Shown one piece after another: positions 1-6,374 of a stretch of 9,336 nt of DNA; positions within the stretch are counted from its first letter, which is position 1; each line of letters starts with the position of its first letter. Below the pieces are notes generated by a model. The model did no database searches, was not told the origin of the DNA, and saw only the letters and a list, made by a program, of their open reading frames with translations. Source of the DNA: Alphaproteobacteria bacterium (GTDB lineage: Bacteria > Pseudomonadota > Alphaproteobacteria > Rhizobiales > Xanthobacteraceae); assembly GCA_005883115.1 (NCBI GenBank), contig VAZQ01000131.1, positions 3,354 through 12,689 on the forward strand, written 5' to 3'. The translations under genes and the position numbers were made by a program.

Positions 1-337
1 GCTCGTTGATCGAGATATCGGTGCCGCTCATCTCGCCGCGGGTGATGAGCGGCCGCCCGTCGGTGCCGACGATCTCGACGGTCGGCGGGCGCTTGGGGAC
101 TTCGAGTGTCTGAATCGGCGGTAGCGTCGAGACGGCAAAGGCAATCGTGCCCACTGCGGCGATCAGCGCCCACAGGGCGAGCACCAGCGACCAATAAATG
201 AGCCGTCGCAGGGCCGAGCGCGCGGCGCCGTTGCGCTTGCTGCCGCCTCGCTTGCTGGGAGCACGCTCCGACGCCCGCGAATGCGAGCCCGCATCGGGCG
301 CATGCGCGCGGCGTGCCTTGCCCTTACGCAGCGCCAT
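1..337 (-). CDS. Penicillin-binding protein 1A family, N-terminal part (cut by window edge)
   Basis: This is the first 112 codons of a bifunctional class A penicillin-binding protein, which would polymerise and cross-link peptidoglycan at the outer face of the inner membrane. Visible parts are a cytoplasmic tail of about 45 residues rich in Arg, Lys, Ser and Ala, one membrane anchor at about residues 46-70, then LPPIQTLEVPKRPPTVEIVG (72-91), DGRPLITRGE (93-102) and the start of the segment that precedes the glycosyltransferase family 51 domain. This juxtamembrane pattern matches rhizobial PBP1A proteins as I know them. The catalytic domains lie outside the window, so the transglycosylase Glu and transpeptidase Ser cannot be checked. 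The ATG at 337 is preceded by a strong GGGAGGCG Shine-Dalgarno sequence. It lies downstream of glnD on the same strand, 120 bp beyond the glnD stop, so it may be read through from glnD or have its own promoter. Another membrane-anchored murein enzyme is possible but less likely. Confidence 0.82.
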   Translation of the reverse strand, partial: MALRKGKARRAHAPDAGSHSRASERAPSKRGGSKRNGAARSALRRLIYWSLVLALWALIAAVGTIAFAVSTLPPIQTLEVPKRPPTVEIVGTDGRPLITRGEMSGTDISINE

Positions 338-457
338 TCTCGCCTCCCGCGGGGGTCCGACCCTGAAGGCAAGCTAACGGTGGCAATTTAAGAGGGGGTT
401 ACCGGAGGACCGCGCAATCGAGCGCTGTATTCCCGGGAAAAACTCAAGCGCGAGAAA

Positions 458-3328
458 TCAGCCCATCGCCGCGGTCTTGGCCGGCTTCGCCACCGCCGCA
501 GGCGCGGGCGATAGCAAAGAAATAAGCGCGCGCTTGATGGTCGCCTGGCGCGTCGGCGAAGTGATCTTCGCCCCGAAGAGGTCGGTGACGTAGAACACGT
601 CGACCACGCGCTCGCCGAAGGTTGCGACATGGGCGGAACCGATGTTGAGGGAAAGCTTCGATAACGTCGCGGTCAGCTCGAACAATAGCCCAGGGCGATC
701 AAGCCCGGTGACCTCGACCATGGTGTAGCGGTTCGACCAGCCGTTGTTGATGGTCACCTCGGGCTGCAGTGCGAAAGCTTTGCGCCGCGCCTTGCCGCTT
801 TCACGCTTCGCGACCACCTCCGGCAGCTTGATGTCGCCGCGCAGCGCTTTCTCGATCGAGTCGGTGACGCGTGCGGCGCGGCGGGCTTCGTCGGCATCGA
901 GTTCGAACTCGCGCGAGATGGAGATGGTGTCGAGCGCACGCCCATCGGTGGTGGTGAAGATCTGCGCGTCCACGATGTTCGCGCCGGCAACGGCACAAGC
1001 GCCAGCGATGATCGAGAGCAGCCTGGGATGGTCCGGGGCGAGTACCGTGAGCTCGGTTACGCCGCGCGCAGCCGCGAACGAAACCGAGGTCGCGAGCGAC
1101 TGTCCGGCTTGTGCGGCCGAGCGCAAGAATTGCGCATGCGCGATTTGGTGCGGTAGATCGACCTTAAGCCAGTAGGCCGGATAATGCAGCGCGCTGTAGG
1201 CGTCGAGCTCGGCCGGCGGCCAGTCGCCAAGCTCGGCGCGTAACTCGGCCTGCGCGAGCGCGACGCGTTGCGCGCGATTGACCTCGGAGAATCCGCCGGT
1301 GAGGACCGGCTCGGTTTCATAATAGAGCGTGCGGATGAGCTGCGCCTTCCAGCCGTTCCACACGCCCGGGCCCACCGCCTTGATGTCAGCGGCCGTGAGG
1401 ATGGTGAGCAGTTTCAATCTTTCGACCGATTGCATCACCGCGCTGAAGTTCTCGATGGTCATGCGGTCGGACAGATCGCGCGACTGGGCAACCGACGACA
1501 TCACCAAATGCACCTCGATGAGCCAGGCGACGGTCTCGCTCTCCGCCGGCGAGAAGCCGAGCCACGGGCAAAAGTTGCGTGCGATCCGCGCCCCGGCAAT
1601 CGAATGGTCTTCGATGCGGCCCTTGGCGATATCGTGCAAGAACAGCGCAACGTAAAGAAGATCGCGGTGCCGCGGCTGAATGGTCCGCATCAGTTCGGCC
1701 GCGAATTTGGCATCCTCGGCTCGGCCGGCCTCGATGTCGGAAAGCGCACCGATGCAGCGCAGGAGATGCTCATCCACGGTGTAGTGATGATACATGTTGA
1801 ACTGCATCATCGCGACGATGCGGCCGAAGGCGGGCACGAAGTGACCGAGGACGCCGGCCTCGTTCATCCGCCGCAGCACGGTTTCCGCGTCGTTCTTGGA
1901 GGTGAGGATCTCCAGGAATAGGCGGTTGGCCTCCTCGTTTTCGCGCAATTGTTGATCAATGAGCTTGAGCGAGCGCGTAGCTAGATGCATGGCGTCCGGA
2001 TGGAACGCCAGATTGTATTTCTGCGCGAGATGGAAGATGCGGATCAGATTGACCGGGTCGCGTTTGAAAACGTTCTCGTCGGCGACATTGATGCGGTTGT
2101 AGTCGACGACGAAGTCCTCGCTCTCGCTGAGCGTATGCCGGGCACGCGGGCGAAAGCGCGCCATCATGCGGCTGAGCACCGGCATGGCTTTGGCCTGGCT
2201 GTTCTCGAGCTTGGCGCACAGAATGGCGGTGAGATCGCCGACGTCCTTGGCAATCAGGAAGTAATGCTTCATGAAACGTTCGACATCACGCAGCCCGGGG
2301 TGCTCGGTGTAGCCCAGCCGCACCGCGATCTCGCGCTGGATTTCGAAGGAGAGCCGCTCCTCCGCCCGGCCGGCGAGAAAATGCATGTGGCAGCGCACGG
2401 CCCAGAGAAAATCGCCGCAGCGACGAAAGCGGCGGTACTCGCGCGGGTCGTAGACGCCCAGTTCGATCAGTTCCTCGCGCTCGCGCACGCGATAAACGTA
2501 TTTGGCGATCCAGTAGAGCGTGTGCAGGTCGCGTAGTCCGCCCTTGCCGTCTTTGACGTTGGGCTCGACCAGATAGCGGGACTGGCCGGCGCGCCGATGG
2601 CGCTCCTCGCGCTCGGCGAGCTTGGCGGCGACGAATTGCGCGGCCGTGCCTTGCACCACCTCCTTATCGAAGCGGGCAATGAGCTCGTCGTAAAGCTTGC
2701 GGTCCCCCAGCAGATAGCGCGCCTCGAGGAGCGCCGTGCGGATGGTCATGTCGGCCTTGGCCGCGCGAATGCACTCGCTGATCGAGCGGGTGGCATGGCC
2801 GACTTTGAGTCCCATGTCCCAGAGACAATAAAGAATCGTTTCGGCGACCGATTCGCCCCACGCGGTCTGCTTGTAGGGAAGCAGGAACAAGAGATCGATG
2901 TCGGAACCGGCGGCGAGCACGCCGCGGCCGTATCCGCCTGTGGCGACGATCGCCATGCGCTCGGCTTCGGACGGATTCTGCGCCGGATAGAGGTGCTTGA
3001 TCGCGAACTCGAACAGCACGCGCACGATCTCGTCTTGCATGGCGGACAGCCGCTCGGCGCAGCGCCGCCCGTGCCGGTCGGCAAGCAGCAGCTCCTCGAT
3101 GCTGGCGCGGCCGCGCGCGAGCGCGCCACGCAGGTGGCGCGAGACCGCCAATCTCAGCTCGCGCGCGTTGCCGGCGTGGACTTCGGCCAAGCGCTCGAGT
3201 TCGGCCGCGATGCCAACCGCATCGAAAAGTTCGGCTTCCCGGGACGTCTCAGTCAGGGTCAGCATGGGTTCATGGCCATAGCGAAGCGCAGGCGCCGTGT
3301 CATACCGAATCGGGCCGCGTGGGCTCAT
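458..3328 (-). CDS. glnD: GlnD, [protein-PII] uridylyltransferase / uridylyl-removing enzyme
   Basis: GlnD is the cytoplasmic nitrogen sensor that uridylylates PII proteins (GlnB/GlnK) when glutamine is low and removes UMP when glutamine is high, so controlling NtrB/NtrC and glutamine synthetase adenylylation. The product is 956 residues. In order: an N-terminal helical region; a nucleotidyltransferase domain with GGYGRG (131-136) and the metal-binding SDIDLLF (142-148); the GlnD-type linker with LVEPNVKDGKGGLRDLH (253-269); an HD domain with YHHYTVDEH (513-521) and HDIAKGRIEDH (565-575) for UMP removal; and two C-terminal glutamine-sensing ACT domains at about 757-838 and 869-945, with LTVLAPDHPRLL and VEVTGLDRPGLL at their starts. 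All key residues are intact and the length fits alphaproteobacterial GlnD. The ATG at 3328 has an AGGGCG-like ribosome site 8-10 nt upstream. An internal ATG at 3265 (residue 22) lacks one but fits the N-terminus of Bradyrhizobium homologues better. No clear terminator follows the TGA at 458-460. Confidence 0.97.
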   Translation of the reverse strand: MSPRGPIRYDTAPALRYGHEPMLTLTETSREAELFDAVGIAAELERLAEVHAGNARELRLAVSRHLRGALARGRASIEELLLADRHGRRCAERLSAMQDEIVRVLFEFAIKHLYPAQNPSEAERMAIVATGGYGRGVLAAGSDIDLLFLLPYKQTAWGESVAETILYCLWDMGLKVGHATRSISECIRAAKADMTIRTALLEARYLLGDRKLYDELIARFDKEVVQGTAAQFVAAKLAEREERHRRAGQSRYLVEPNVKDGKGGLRDLHTLYWIAKYVYRVREREELIELGVYDPREYRRFRRCGDFLWAVRCHMHFLAGRAEERLSFEIQREIAVRLGYTEHPGLRDVERFMKHYFLIAKDVGDLTAILCAKLENSQAKAMPVLSRMMARFRPRARHTLSESEDFVVDYNRINVADENVFKRDPVNLIRIFHLAQKYNLAFHPDAMHLATRSLKLIDQQLRENEEANRLFLEILTSKNDAETVLRRMNEAGVLGHFVPAFGRIVAMMQFNMYHHYTVDEHLLRCIGALSDIEAGRAEDAKFAAELMRTIQPRHRDLLYVALFLHDIAKGRIEDHSIAGARIARNFCPWLGFSPAESETVAWLIEVHLVMSSVAQSRDLSDRMTIENFSAVMQSVERLKLLTILTAADIKAVGPGVWNGWKAQLIRTLYYETEPVLTGGFSEVNRAQRVALAQAELRAELGDWPPAELDAYSALHYPAYWLKVDLPHQIAHAQFLRSAAQAGQSLATSVSFAAARGVTELTVLAPDHPRLLSIIAGACAVAGANIVDAQIFTTTDGRALDTISISREFELDADEARRAARVTDSIEKALRGDIKLPEVVAKRESGKARRKAFALQPEVTINNGWSNRYTMVEVTGLDRPGLLFELTATLSKLSLNIGSAHVATFGERVVDVFYVTDLFGAKITSPTRQATIKRALISLLSPAPAAVAKPAKTAAMG

Positions 3329-3426
3329 ATTGTGTCGCCCTGCGGGGAAGATAGCGTGCTGCCGAGAACTGGCCCCGAATAAAAATATTTGCTATGTCGA
3401 TGCAGTATTGCGGTAAATAATTCTCA

Positions 3427-3455
3427 TTGACGCCTTCAATTCCGCTTCTTAAGAA
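3427..3455 (+). promoter_or_regulatory. Candidate sigma-70 type promoter for the importer operon
   Basis: TTGACG at 3427-3432 matches five of six bases of the -35 consensus. It is followed after 17 bp by TAAGAA at 3450-3455, which matches only three of six bases of the -10 consensus. The AT-rich setting and position upstream of the importer genes support it. Transcription would start near 3462, giving a leader of about 158 nt before the ATG at 3620. The -10 is weak and overlaps a perfect palindrome, so this is a tentative call. Confidence 0.3.
3446..3455. promoter_or_regulatory. Perfect 10-bp palindrome TTCTTAAGAA, possible operator
   Basis: TTCTTAAGAA is a perfect inverted repeat with no spacer. 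It coincides with the tentative -10 element of the importer promoter, where a repressor would block transcription. I do not recognise it as the site of a named regulator, and no regulator gene lies in the window. A 10-bp palindrome in an AT-rich patch can arise by chance. Confidence 0.25.
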
Positions 3456-3520
3456 ATAAACCTAGCGCCGATTTGAGCAAGCAGCTTGCGGGCGCTCTAC
3501 AAATGCAGCTAAAGCGCGGG

Positions 3521-3561
3521 GCCCGCCCCTCGCCAAGCTGACGGCGGGCAAACCTCCCGCC
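3521..3561 (+). promoter_or_regulatory. Leader inverted repeats able to form competing hairpins
   Basis: GCCCGCC (3521-3527) is perfectly complementary to GGCGGGC (3543-3549), giving a 7-bp stem with a 15-nt loop. The same GGCGGG (3543-3548) is also perfectly complementary to CCCGCC (3556-3561), giving a 6-bp stem with a 7-nt loop. The two stems share one arm and cannot form together. ACCTCC (3552-3557), which lies partly in the second stem, is complementary to the ribosome site GGAGGT at 3610-3615. The pairings are read directly from the sequence; any regulatory role is inference, since short GC-rich complementarities are common in such genomes. No T-run follows, so transcription termination is not the obvious mechanism. 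Confidence 0.35.
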
Positions 3562-3609
3562 TTCATCAACCGGCCCCTCCGCGCGACCCGCGGCCGAGGC
3601 GCAATGCAT

Positions 3610-3615
3610 GGAGGT
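3610..3615 (+). promoter_or_regulatory. Ribosome binding site that sets the start of the binding-protein gene
   Basis: GGAGGT is a near-perfect Shine-Dalgarno sequence. GGAGG ends 5 nt before the ATG at 3620, an ideal spacing. It overlaps the in-frame upstream ATG at 3608-3610, which therefore cannot use it, so 3620 is the likely start. The resulting N-terminus is also a cleaner signal peptide. Confidence 0.8.
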
Positions 3616-3619
3616 CGTT

Positions 3620-4600
3620 ATGACCAGAGTTCCCCGCCGTTTACTGCTTGCCGCAGTGTTGGCGCTCAGCCTCATTCCTGCCGCGCGGGTGAGCGCCGCC
3701 GACAATCCCAAGGAGATCTACGTCGACTGGGCGACCTACAATCCGGTCTCGATGCTGCTCAAGGACAAAGGCTACCTGGAGAAGGAATTCGCCAAGGACG
3801 GCATCAAGGTCGTGTGGGTGCAGACCAACAGTTCGTCGAATGCGCTGCAATTTCTCAACGCTGGCTCCATCAATTTCGGTTCGACCGCCGGCTCCGCCGC
3901 GCTCGTCGCCAGGATCAACGGCAATCCGATCAAGTCGGTATACGTCTATTCGCGGCCGGAATGGACCGCCCTCGTCACCACCAAGGACAGCAGCATCAGT
4001 AAGGTTGCCGATCTCAAGGGCAAGAAAGTGGCCATGGTGCGCGGCACCGATCCGCACATCTTCGCGGTGCGGGCGCTGCTCGCGGCCGGGCTCTCCGACA
4101 AAGATATAACGCCGGTGCTGGTTCAACAGCACGCCGACGGCGGTAACCTCTTGATCCGCGGCGACGTCGACGCCTGGGCGGGGCTCGACCCGATGATGGC
4201 GCAGCACGAAATCAACGACGGCGCGCGGCTGTTCTATCGCAACCGCGAAGCTAATACCTGGGGCATCCTCAACGTGCGCGAGGAGTTTGCCAAGGATCAC
4301 CCCGACATCGTGCGGCGCGTGATCTCCGGTTATGAGGAGGCGCGAAAGTATGCGCTCGCGAACTACGACGAGCTCAAGAAAACATTCATTGCCGTCACCA
4401 AGCTCCCTGACGGTGTCGTCGACAAGCAGCTCAAGGAGCGCACCGAGTTCACTCACAACAAGGTTGGCCCGGCGCAACGCGAATCGATCCTCGAAGCCGG
4501 CCTCGCGCTGCAGAAGGCAGGCGTGATCGGAACGAGCGTCGATGTCAAGAAATCGGTCGACGAGCTCATCGACGATCGCTACGTGACCGCTGCGAATTGA
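3620..4600 (+). CDS. ABC importer periplasmic binding protein, SsuA/TauA/NrtA-like family
   Basis: This is the 326-residue periplasmic substrate-binding component of the importer whose permease and ATPase follow. The N-terminus is a Sec signal peptide: basic MTRVPRR, a hydrophobic core LLLAAVLALSLIPAA, and a likely cut after VSA (residue 26). The mature part has the two-lobed layout of the NMT1/SsuA family: YVDWATYNPVSMLLKDKGYL (34-53), NALQFLNAGSINFGSTAG (74-91), SISKVADLKGKKVAM (125-139) with RGTDPH following, and the hinge-side GDVDAWAGLDPMMAQ (181-195). The family takes up aliphatic sulfonates, taurine, nitrate, thiamine precursors and related compounds. The substrate cannot be assigned here: no ssuD, ssuE, tauD or nas gene is in the window. 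A sulfonate-type annotation is the usual family label, not a demonstrated function. It is separated by 67 bp from the permease gene and is the first gene of the operon. Confidence 0.9.
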   Translation: MTRVPRRLLLAAVLALSLIPAARVSAADNPKEIYVDWATYNPVSMLLKDKGYLEKEFAKDGIKVVWVQTNSSSNALQFLNAGSINFGSTAGSAALVARINGNPIKSVYVYSRPEWTALVTTKDSSISKVADLKGKKVAMVRGTDPHIFAVRALLAAGLSDKDITPVLVQQHADGGNLLIRGDVDAWAGLDPMMAQHEINDGARLFYRNREANTWGILNVREEFAKDHPDIVRRVISGYEEARKYALANYDELKKTFIAVTKLPDGVVDKQLKERTEFTHNKVGPAQRESILEAGLALQKAGVIGTSVDVKKSVDELIDDRYVTAAN

Positions 4601-4601
4601 T

Positions 4602-4636
4602 GCTGCACCGCCGCCGCGCGCAGCTCGTGCGGTAGC
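4602..4636 (+). other. Possible intercistronic hairpin after the binding-protein gene
   Basis: Just after the TGA at 4598-4600, GCT-gc-ACCGC (4602-4611) can pair with GCGGT-AGC (4629-4636), giving an 8-bp GC-rich stem with a 2-nt bulge and a 17-nt loop. No T-run follows. In many importer operons a hairpin at this place protects the upstream message, so the binding protein is made in excess over the membrane parts; that role here is inference. Confidence 0.3.
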
Positions 4637-4654
4637 CGTTCGCGATATTGCATT

Positions 4655-4660
4655 GAAAGG
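4655..4660 (+). promoter_or_regulatory. Ribosome binding site that sets the permease start
   Basis: GAAAGG ends 7 nt before the GTG at 4668. The longest frame would start at TTG 4653, which overlaps this site, and the ATG at 4683 has no purine-rich sequence upstream. GTG 4668 is therefore the best-supported start. Confidence 0.55.
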
Positions 4661-4667
4661 CGCTGCC

Positions 4668-5504
4668 GTGTCTCTTGTCTCCATGACCGCGGGCGTCGAA
4701 CAGGCGGGGGTGCCGCAGGCCGCCTCGAAGGCAGGTGCGGCGCGCGTGTTGCGACCGGCGCTCGGCTTGCTGTTGCCGATCGCCCTTGCGGTGCTCTGGG
4801 AGATCGCGGTGCGCATGGGCTTTTCCAACGGCCGCCTCGTGCCGCCACCGTCGGTGATCTGGAACACGTTTGCGGATCTCGCTGCCACCGGCGAACTTCA
4901 GCAGCACGCGTTCGCAACGATCTGGCGCGTGGCGTGGGGGTTTTTGTTCGGCGTGCTCGCCGGCACCATTCTCGGCGCGATCGCCGGCTACTCGGCGCTC
5001 ACCTATCGTCTGCTCGATCCCACCTTGCAAGGCTTGCGTGCCGTGCCGTCGATCGCGTGGGTGCCATTGTTTATTCTCTGGTTCGGTATCTTCGAGGCGT
5101 CCAAGATCATTCTCATCGCGGTCGGGGTGTTTTTTCCCGTCTATCTCGGGGTGATGGGCGCGGTCCTCTCCGTCGATCGCAAGATCGTCGAGGTCGGCCG
5201 CGTCTTTCGCTTGTCCGGCCTCGCGATGGTGCGGCGCATTCTCTTGCCGGCGGTGATGCCGGCCTATGTCATCGCGCTGCGAGCCGGGCTCGGGCTCGGC
5301 TGGATGTTCGTATTGGCGGCAGAATTTTTGGGCGCCTCGACCGGGCTCGGGTTCCTTCTCATCGACGGCCAGCAGCTCGGCAAACCGGCGCAGATCGTCG
5401 CCGCCATTGTCGCCTTCGCCATTCTCGGCAAGGCGAGCGACTGGCTCATCGTGCTGGTCTCCTCGCCGTTCCTGCGCTGGGAAGACCGCTTCGCGCGCGC
5501 GTGA
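4668..5504 (+). CDS. ABC importer permease, SsuC/TauC-like (binding-protein-dependent transport family)
   Basis: This is the inner-membrane permease of the importer, probably acting as a homodimer. From the GTG at 4668 it is 278 residues, normal for the SsuC/TauC/NrtB family. A cytoplasmic N-terminus of about 28 residues is followed by about six hydrophobic segments, including ALGLLLPIALAVLWEIAV (31-48), a segment around GFLFGVLAGTILGAIAG (91-107), WVPLFILWFGIF (131-142) and IILIAVGVFFPVYLGVMGAV (147-166). The coupling loop that docks on the ATPase is EVGRVFRLSG (175-184) with ILLPAVMPAY (191-200), the degenerate EAA motif of the family. LVPPPSVIWNTFADL (57-71) and AVPSIAWVPLF (125-135) are also typical. 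The gene lies between the binding protein and the ATPase and is followed by the ATPase start after 10 nt, so the two are probably translated together. An in-frame TTG at 4653 and ATG at 4683 are alternative starts. Confidence 0.92.
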   Translation: MSLVSMTAGVEQAGVPQAASKAGAARVLRPALGLLLPIALAVLWEIAVRMGFSNGRLVPPPSVIWNTFADLAATGELQQHAFATIWRVAWGFLFGVLAGTILGAIAGYSALTYRLLDPTLQGLRAVPSIAWVPLFILWFGIFEASKIILIAVGVFFPVYLGVMGAVLSVDRKIVEVGRVFRLSGLAMVRRILLPAVMPAYVIALRAGLGLGWMFVLAAEFLGASTGLGFLLIDGQQLGKPAQIVAAIVAFAILGKASDWLIVLVSSPFLRWEDRFARA

Positions 5505-5514
5505 AGGATTCCCG

Positions 5515-6309
5515 ATGCTCGTTCTCGATCGCGTCGGCAAGACCTATCCCAACGGGGTGCGCGCGCTCGACGGCATTTCGCTCGCGGTCGCGCCCGGGGA
5601 AATCTTCGTCACCATCGGCGGCTCCGGCTGCGGCAAGTCGACAATGTTGCGGACGATCTCCGGGCTCGACCCGCCGACCCAGGGGCGGGTGGTGCTCGAC
5701 GGCACCATCATCACTGCGCCGCACGAGCAGATCGGCATCGTTTTCCAGGAGCCTCGGCTGCTCCCTTGGCTGCACGTGGCCGACAATGTCGGCTTCGGCT
5801 TGGAGGGGTACCCGAAGCTGGAACGACGCATGCGCGTGGCGGGTGCGCTCGACCGGGTCGGCCTGACCGACAAGGCGAGGGTGTGGCCGCGCGAACTCTC
5901 CGGCGGCCAGGCGCAGCGCGTCGCCATCGCCCGCGCATTGGTGCCACGCCCGCAGGTTCTTCTTCTCGACGAACCATTCTCCGCGCTCGATGCCTTCACC
6001 CGCGCCGACCTGCAGGATCACCTCCTCGATCTCTGGGCCGATCTTAAGCCGACACTGGTCATGGTGACGCACGACGTCGAGGAGGCGATCGTTCTCGCCG
6101 ATCGCATCATGGTGCTGCGGGCCCATCCCGGGCGCGTGTATGAGGAAATCGCCTGCGATCTGCCGCGCCCGCGCGACCGGCAGTCTGCCGCCTTCGACTT
6201 CGTCAAGCGGCGCGTGCTGGCGGCGCTGGATCGTTCCCTCGATCGCGGGGCGCCGACGGTTGAGGAGGGCGAGACCCGCGCCGCCGCTGGCGGCGGCTTG
6301 TGGTGGTGA
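5515..6309 (+). CDS. ABC importer ATP-binding protein, SsuB/TauB/NrtD-like
   Basis: This is the cytoplasmic ATPase that powers the importer. It has 264 residues and a complete set of motifs: Walker A GGSGCGKST (35-43), Q-loop Q78 in FQEPRLLPWL, signature LSGGQ (128-132) followed by AQRVAIARALV, Walker B VLLLDEP (148-154), D-loop SALD (156-159), and switch His186 in VTHDVEEA. The RLLPWLHVADNV form after the Q-loop is characteristic of the nitrate/sulfonate/taurine group. The frame is open far upstream, but the ATG at 5515 is preceded by AAGGA (5504-5508) at 6 nt and begins exactly at the conserved N-terminal strand MLVLDRVGKTYPNG. AAGGA overlaps the stop of the permease gene, which suggests coupled translation. 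The last 20 or so residues, ending RAAAGGGLWW, are low-complexity and atypical; their DNA holds a strong inverted repeat. Confidence 0.95.
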   Translation: MLVLDRVGKTYPNGVRALDGISLAVAPGEIFVTIGGSGCGKSTMLRTISGLDPPTQGRVVLDGTIITAPHEQIGIVFQEPRLLPWLHVADNVGFGLEGYPKLERRMRVAGALDRVGLTDKARVWPRELSGGQAQRVAIARALVPRPQVLLLDEPFSALDAFTRADLQDHLLDLWADLKPTLVMVTHDVEEAIVLADRIMVLRAHPGRVYEEIACDLPRPRDRQSAAFDFVKRRVLAALDRSLDRGAPTVEEGETRAAAGGGLWW

Positions 6310-6328
6310 CGCCGCAGCTTGCTTTTTT
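6280..6328 (+). terminator. Possible weak terminator or attenuator at the end of the ATPase gene
   Basis: GCCGCCG (6280-6286) and CGGCGGC (6291-6297) form a perfect 7-bp stem with a CTGG loop within the last codons of the ATPase gene. GCGGC (6293-6297) can instead pair with GCCGC (6311-6315). A run of six T follows at 6323-6328. The T-run is 25 nt from the first stem and 7 nt from the second, so neither is a standard Rho-independent terminator. It could lower transcription into the osmC-like gene, or the complementarity could simply reflect GGC/GCC codons. Confidence 0.25.
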
Positions 6329-6374
6329 CCCTTGCCTGTCGTCTGTCCTCTGCCGGTCGAAATGGAGAGTTGCA

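Larger units (their letters stand above)
3329..3607. promoter_or_regulatory. Divergent intergenic region between glnD and the importer operon
   Basis: This stretch contains no gene I can support. It separates glnD, read leftward, from the importer operon, read rightward, so promoters for both are expected here. About 3376-3465 is clearly AT-rich against the GC-rich surroundings, with an A5 run at 3381-3385 inside AAAAATATTT, which suits promoter melting. The right half, about 3515-3600, is GC-rich and holds several inverted repeats described separately. I could not find a convincing minus-strand -35/-10 pair for glnD, and I see no sigma-54 type GG-N10-GC promoter. An open frame crosses the region on the minus strand (about 3436-3711), but it has no recognisable product and I treat it as chance. 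Confidence 0.6.

Noticed and set aside
353..363. GGGTCCGACCC near-palindrome between glnD and the PBP1A gene as a terminator
   Set aside because: The centre is one base, too short for an RNA loop, and no T-run follows on either strand.
2597..3382. 261-codon open frame on the plus strand opposite the 5' part of glnD
   Set aside because: It lies antisense to the conserved nucleotidyltransferase region of GlnD and has no recognisable motif.
3371..3392. Possible sigma-54 promoter, CTGGCC then TTTGCT, which would suit nitrogen control
   Set aside because: GG and GC are 18 bp apart instead of 10, so the element does not fit the sigma-54 spacing.
3412..3426. Partial match to a Fur-type 7-1-7 box upstream of the importer
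   Set aside because: By eye 10 of 14 informative positions match, but the left half is poor and any AT-rich patch gives such scores. Fur-like regulators in Hyphomicrobiales also tend to use different sites.
4653..4667. TTG at 4653 as start of the permease gene
   Set aside because: It overlaps the only plausible ribosome site (GAAAGG 4655-4660), which is correctly placed for GTG 4668.
3641..4888. 415-codon open frame on the minus strand opposite the binding-protein and permease genes
   Set aside because: It is the antisense shadow of two clear genes, which is expected in GC-rich DNA. Its translation is rich in Arg, Asp, Gly and His and has no recognisable domain.
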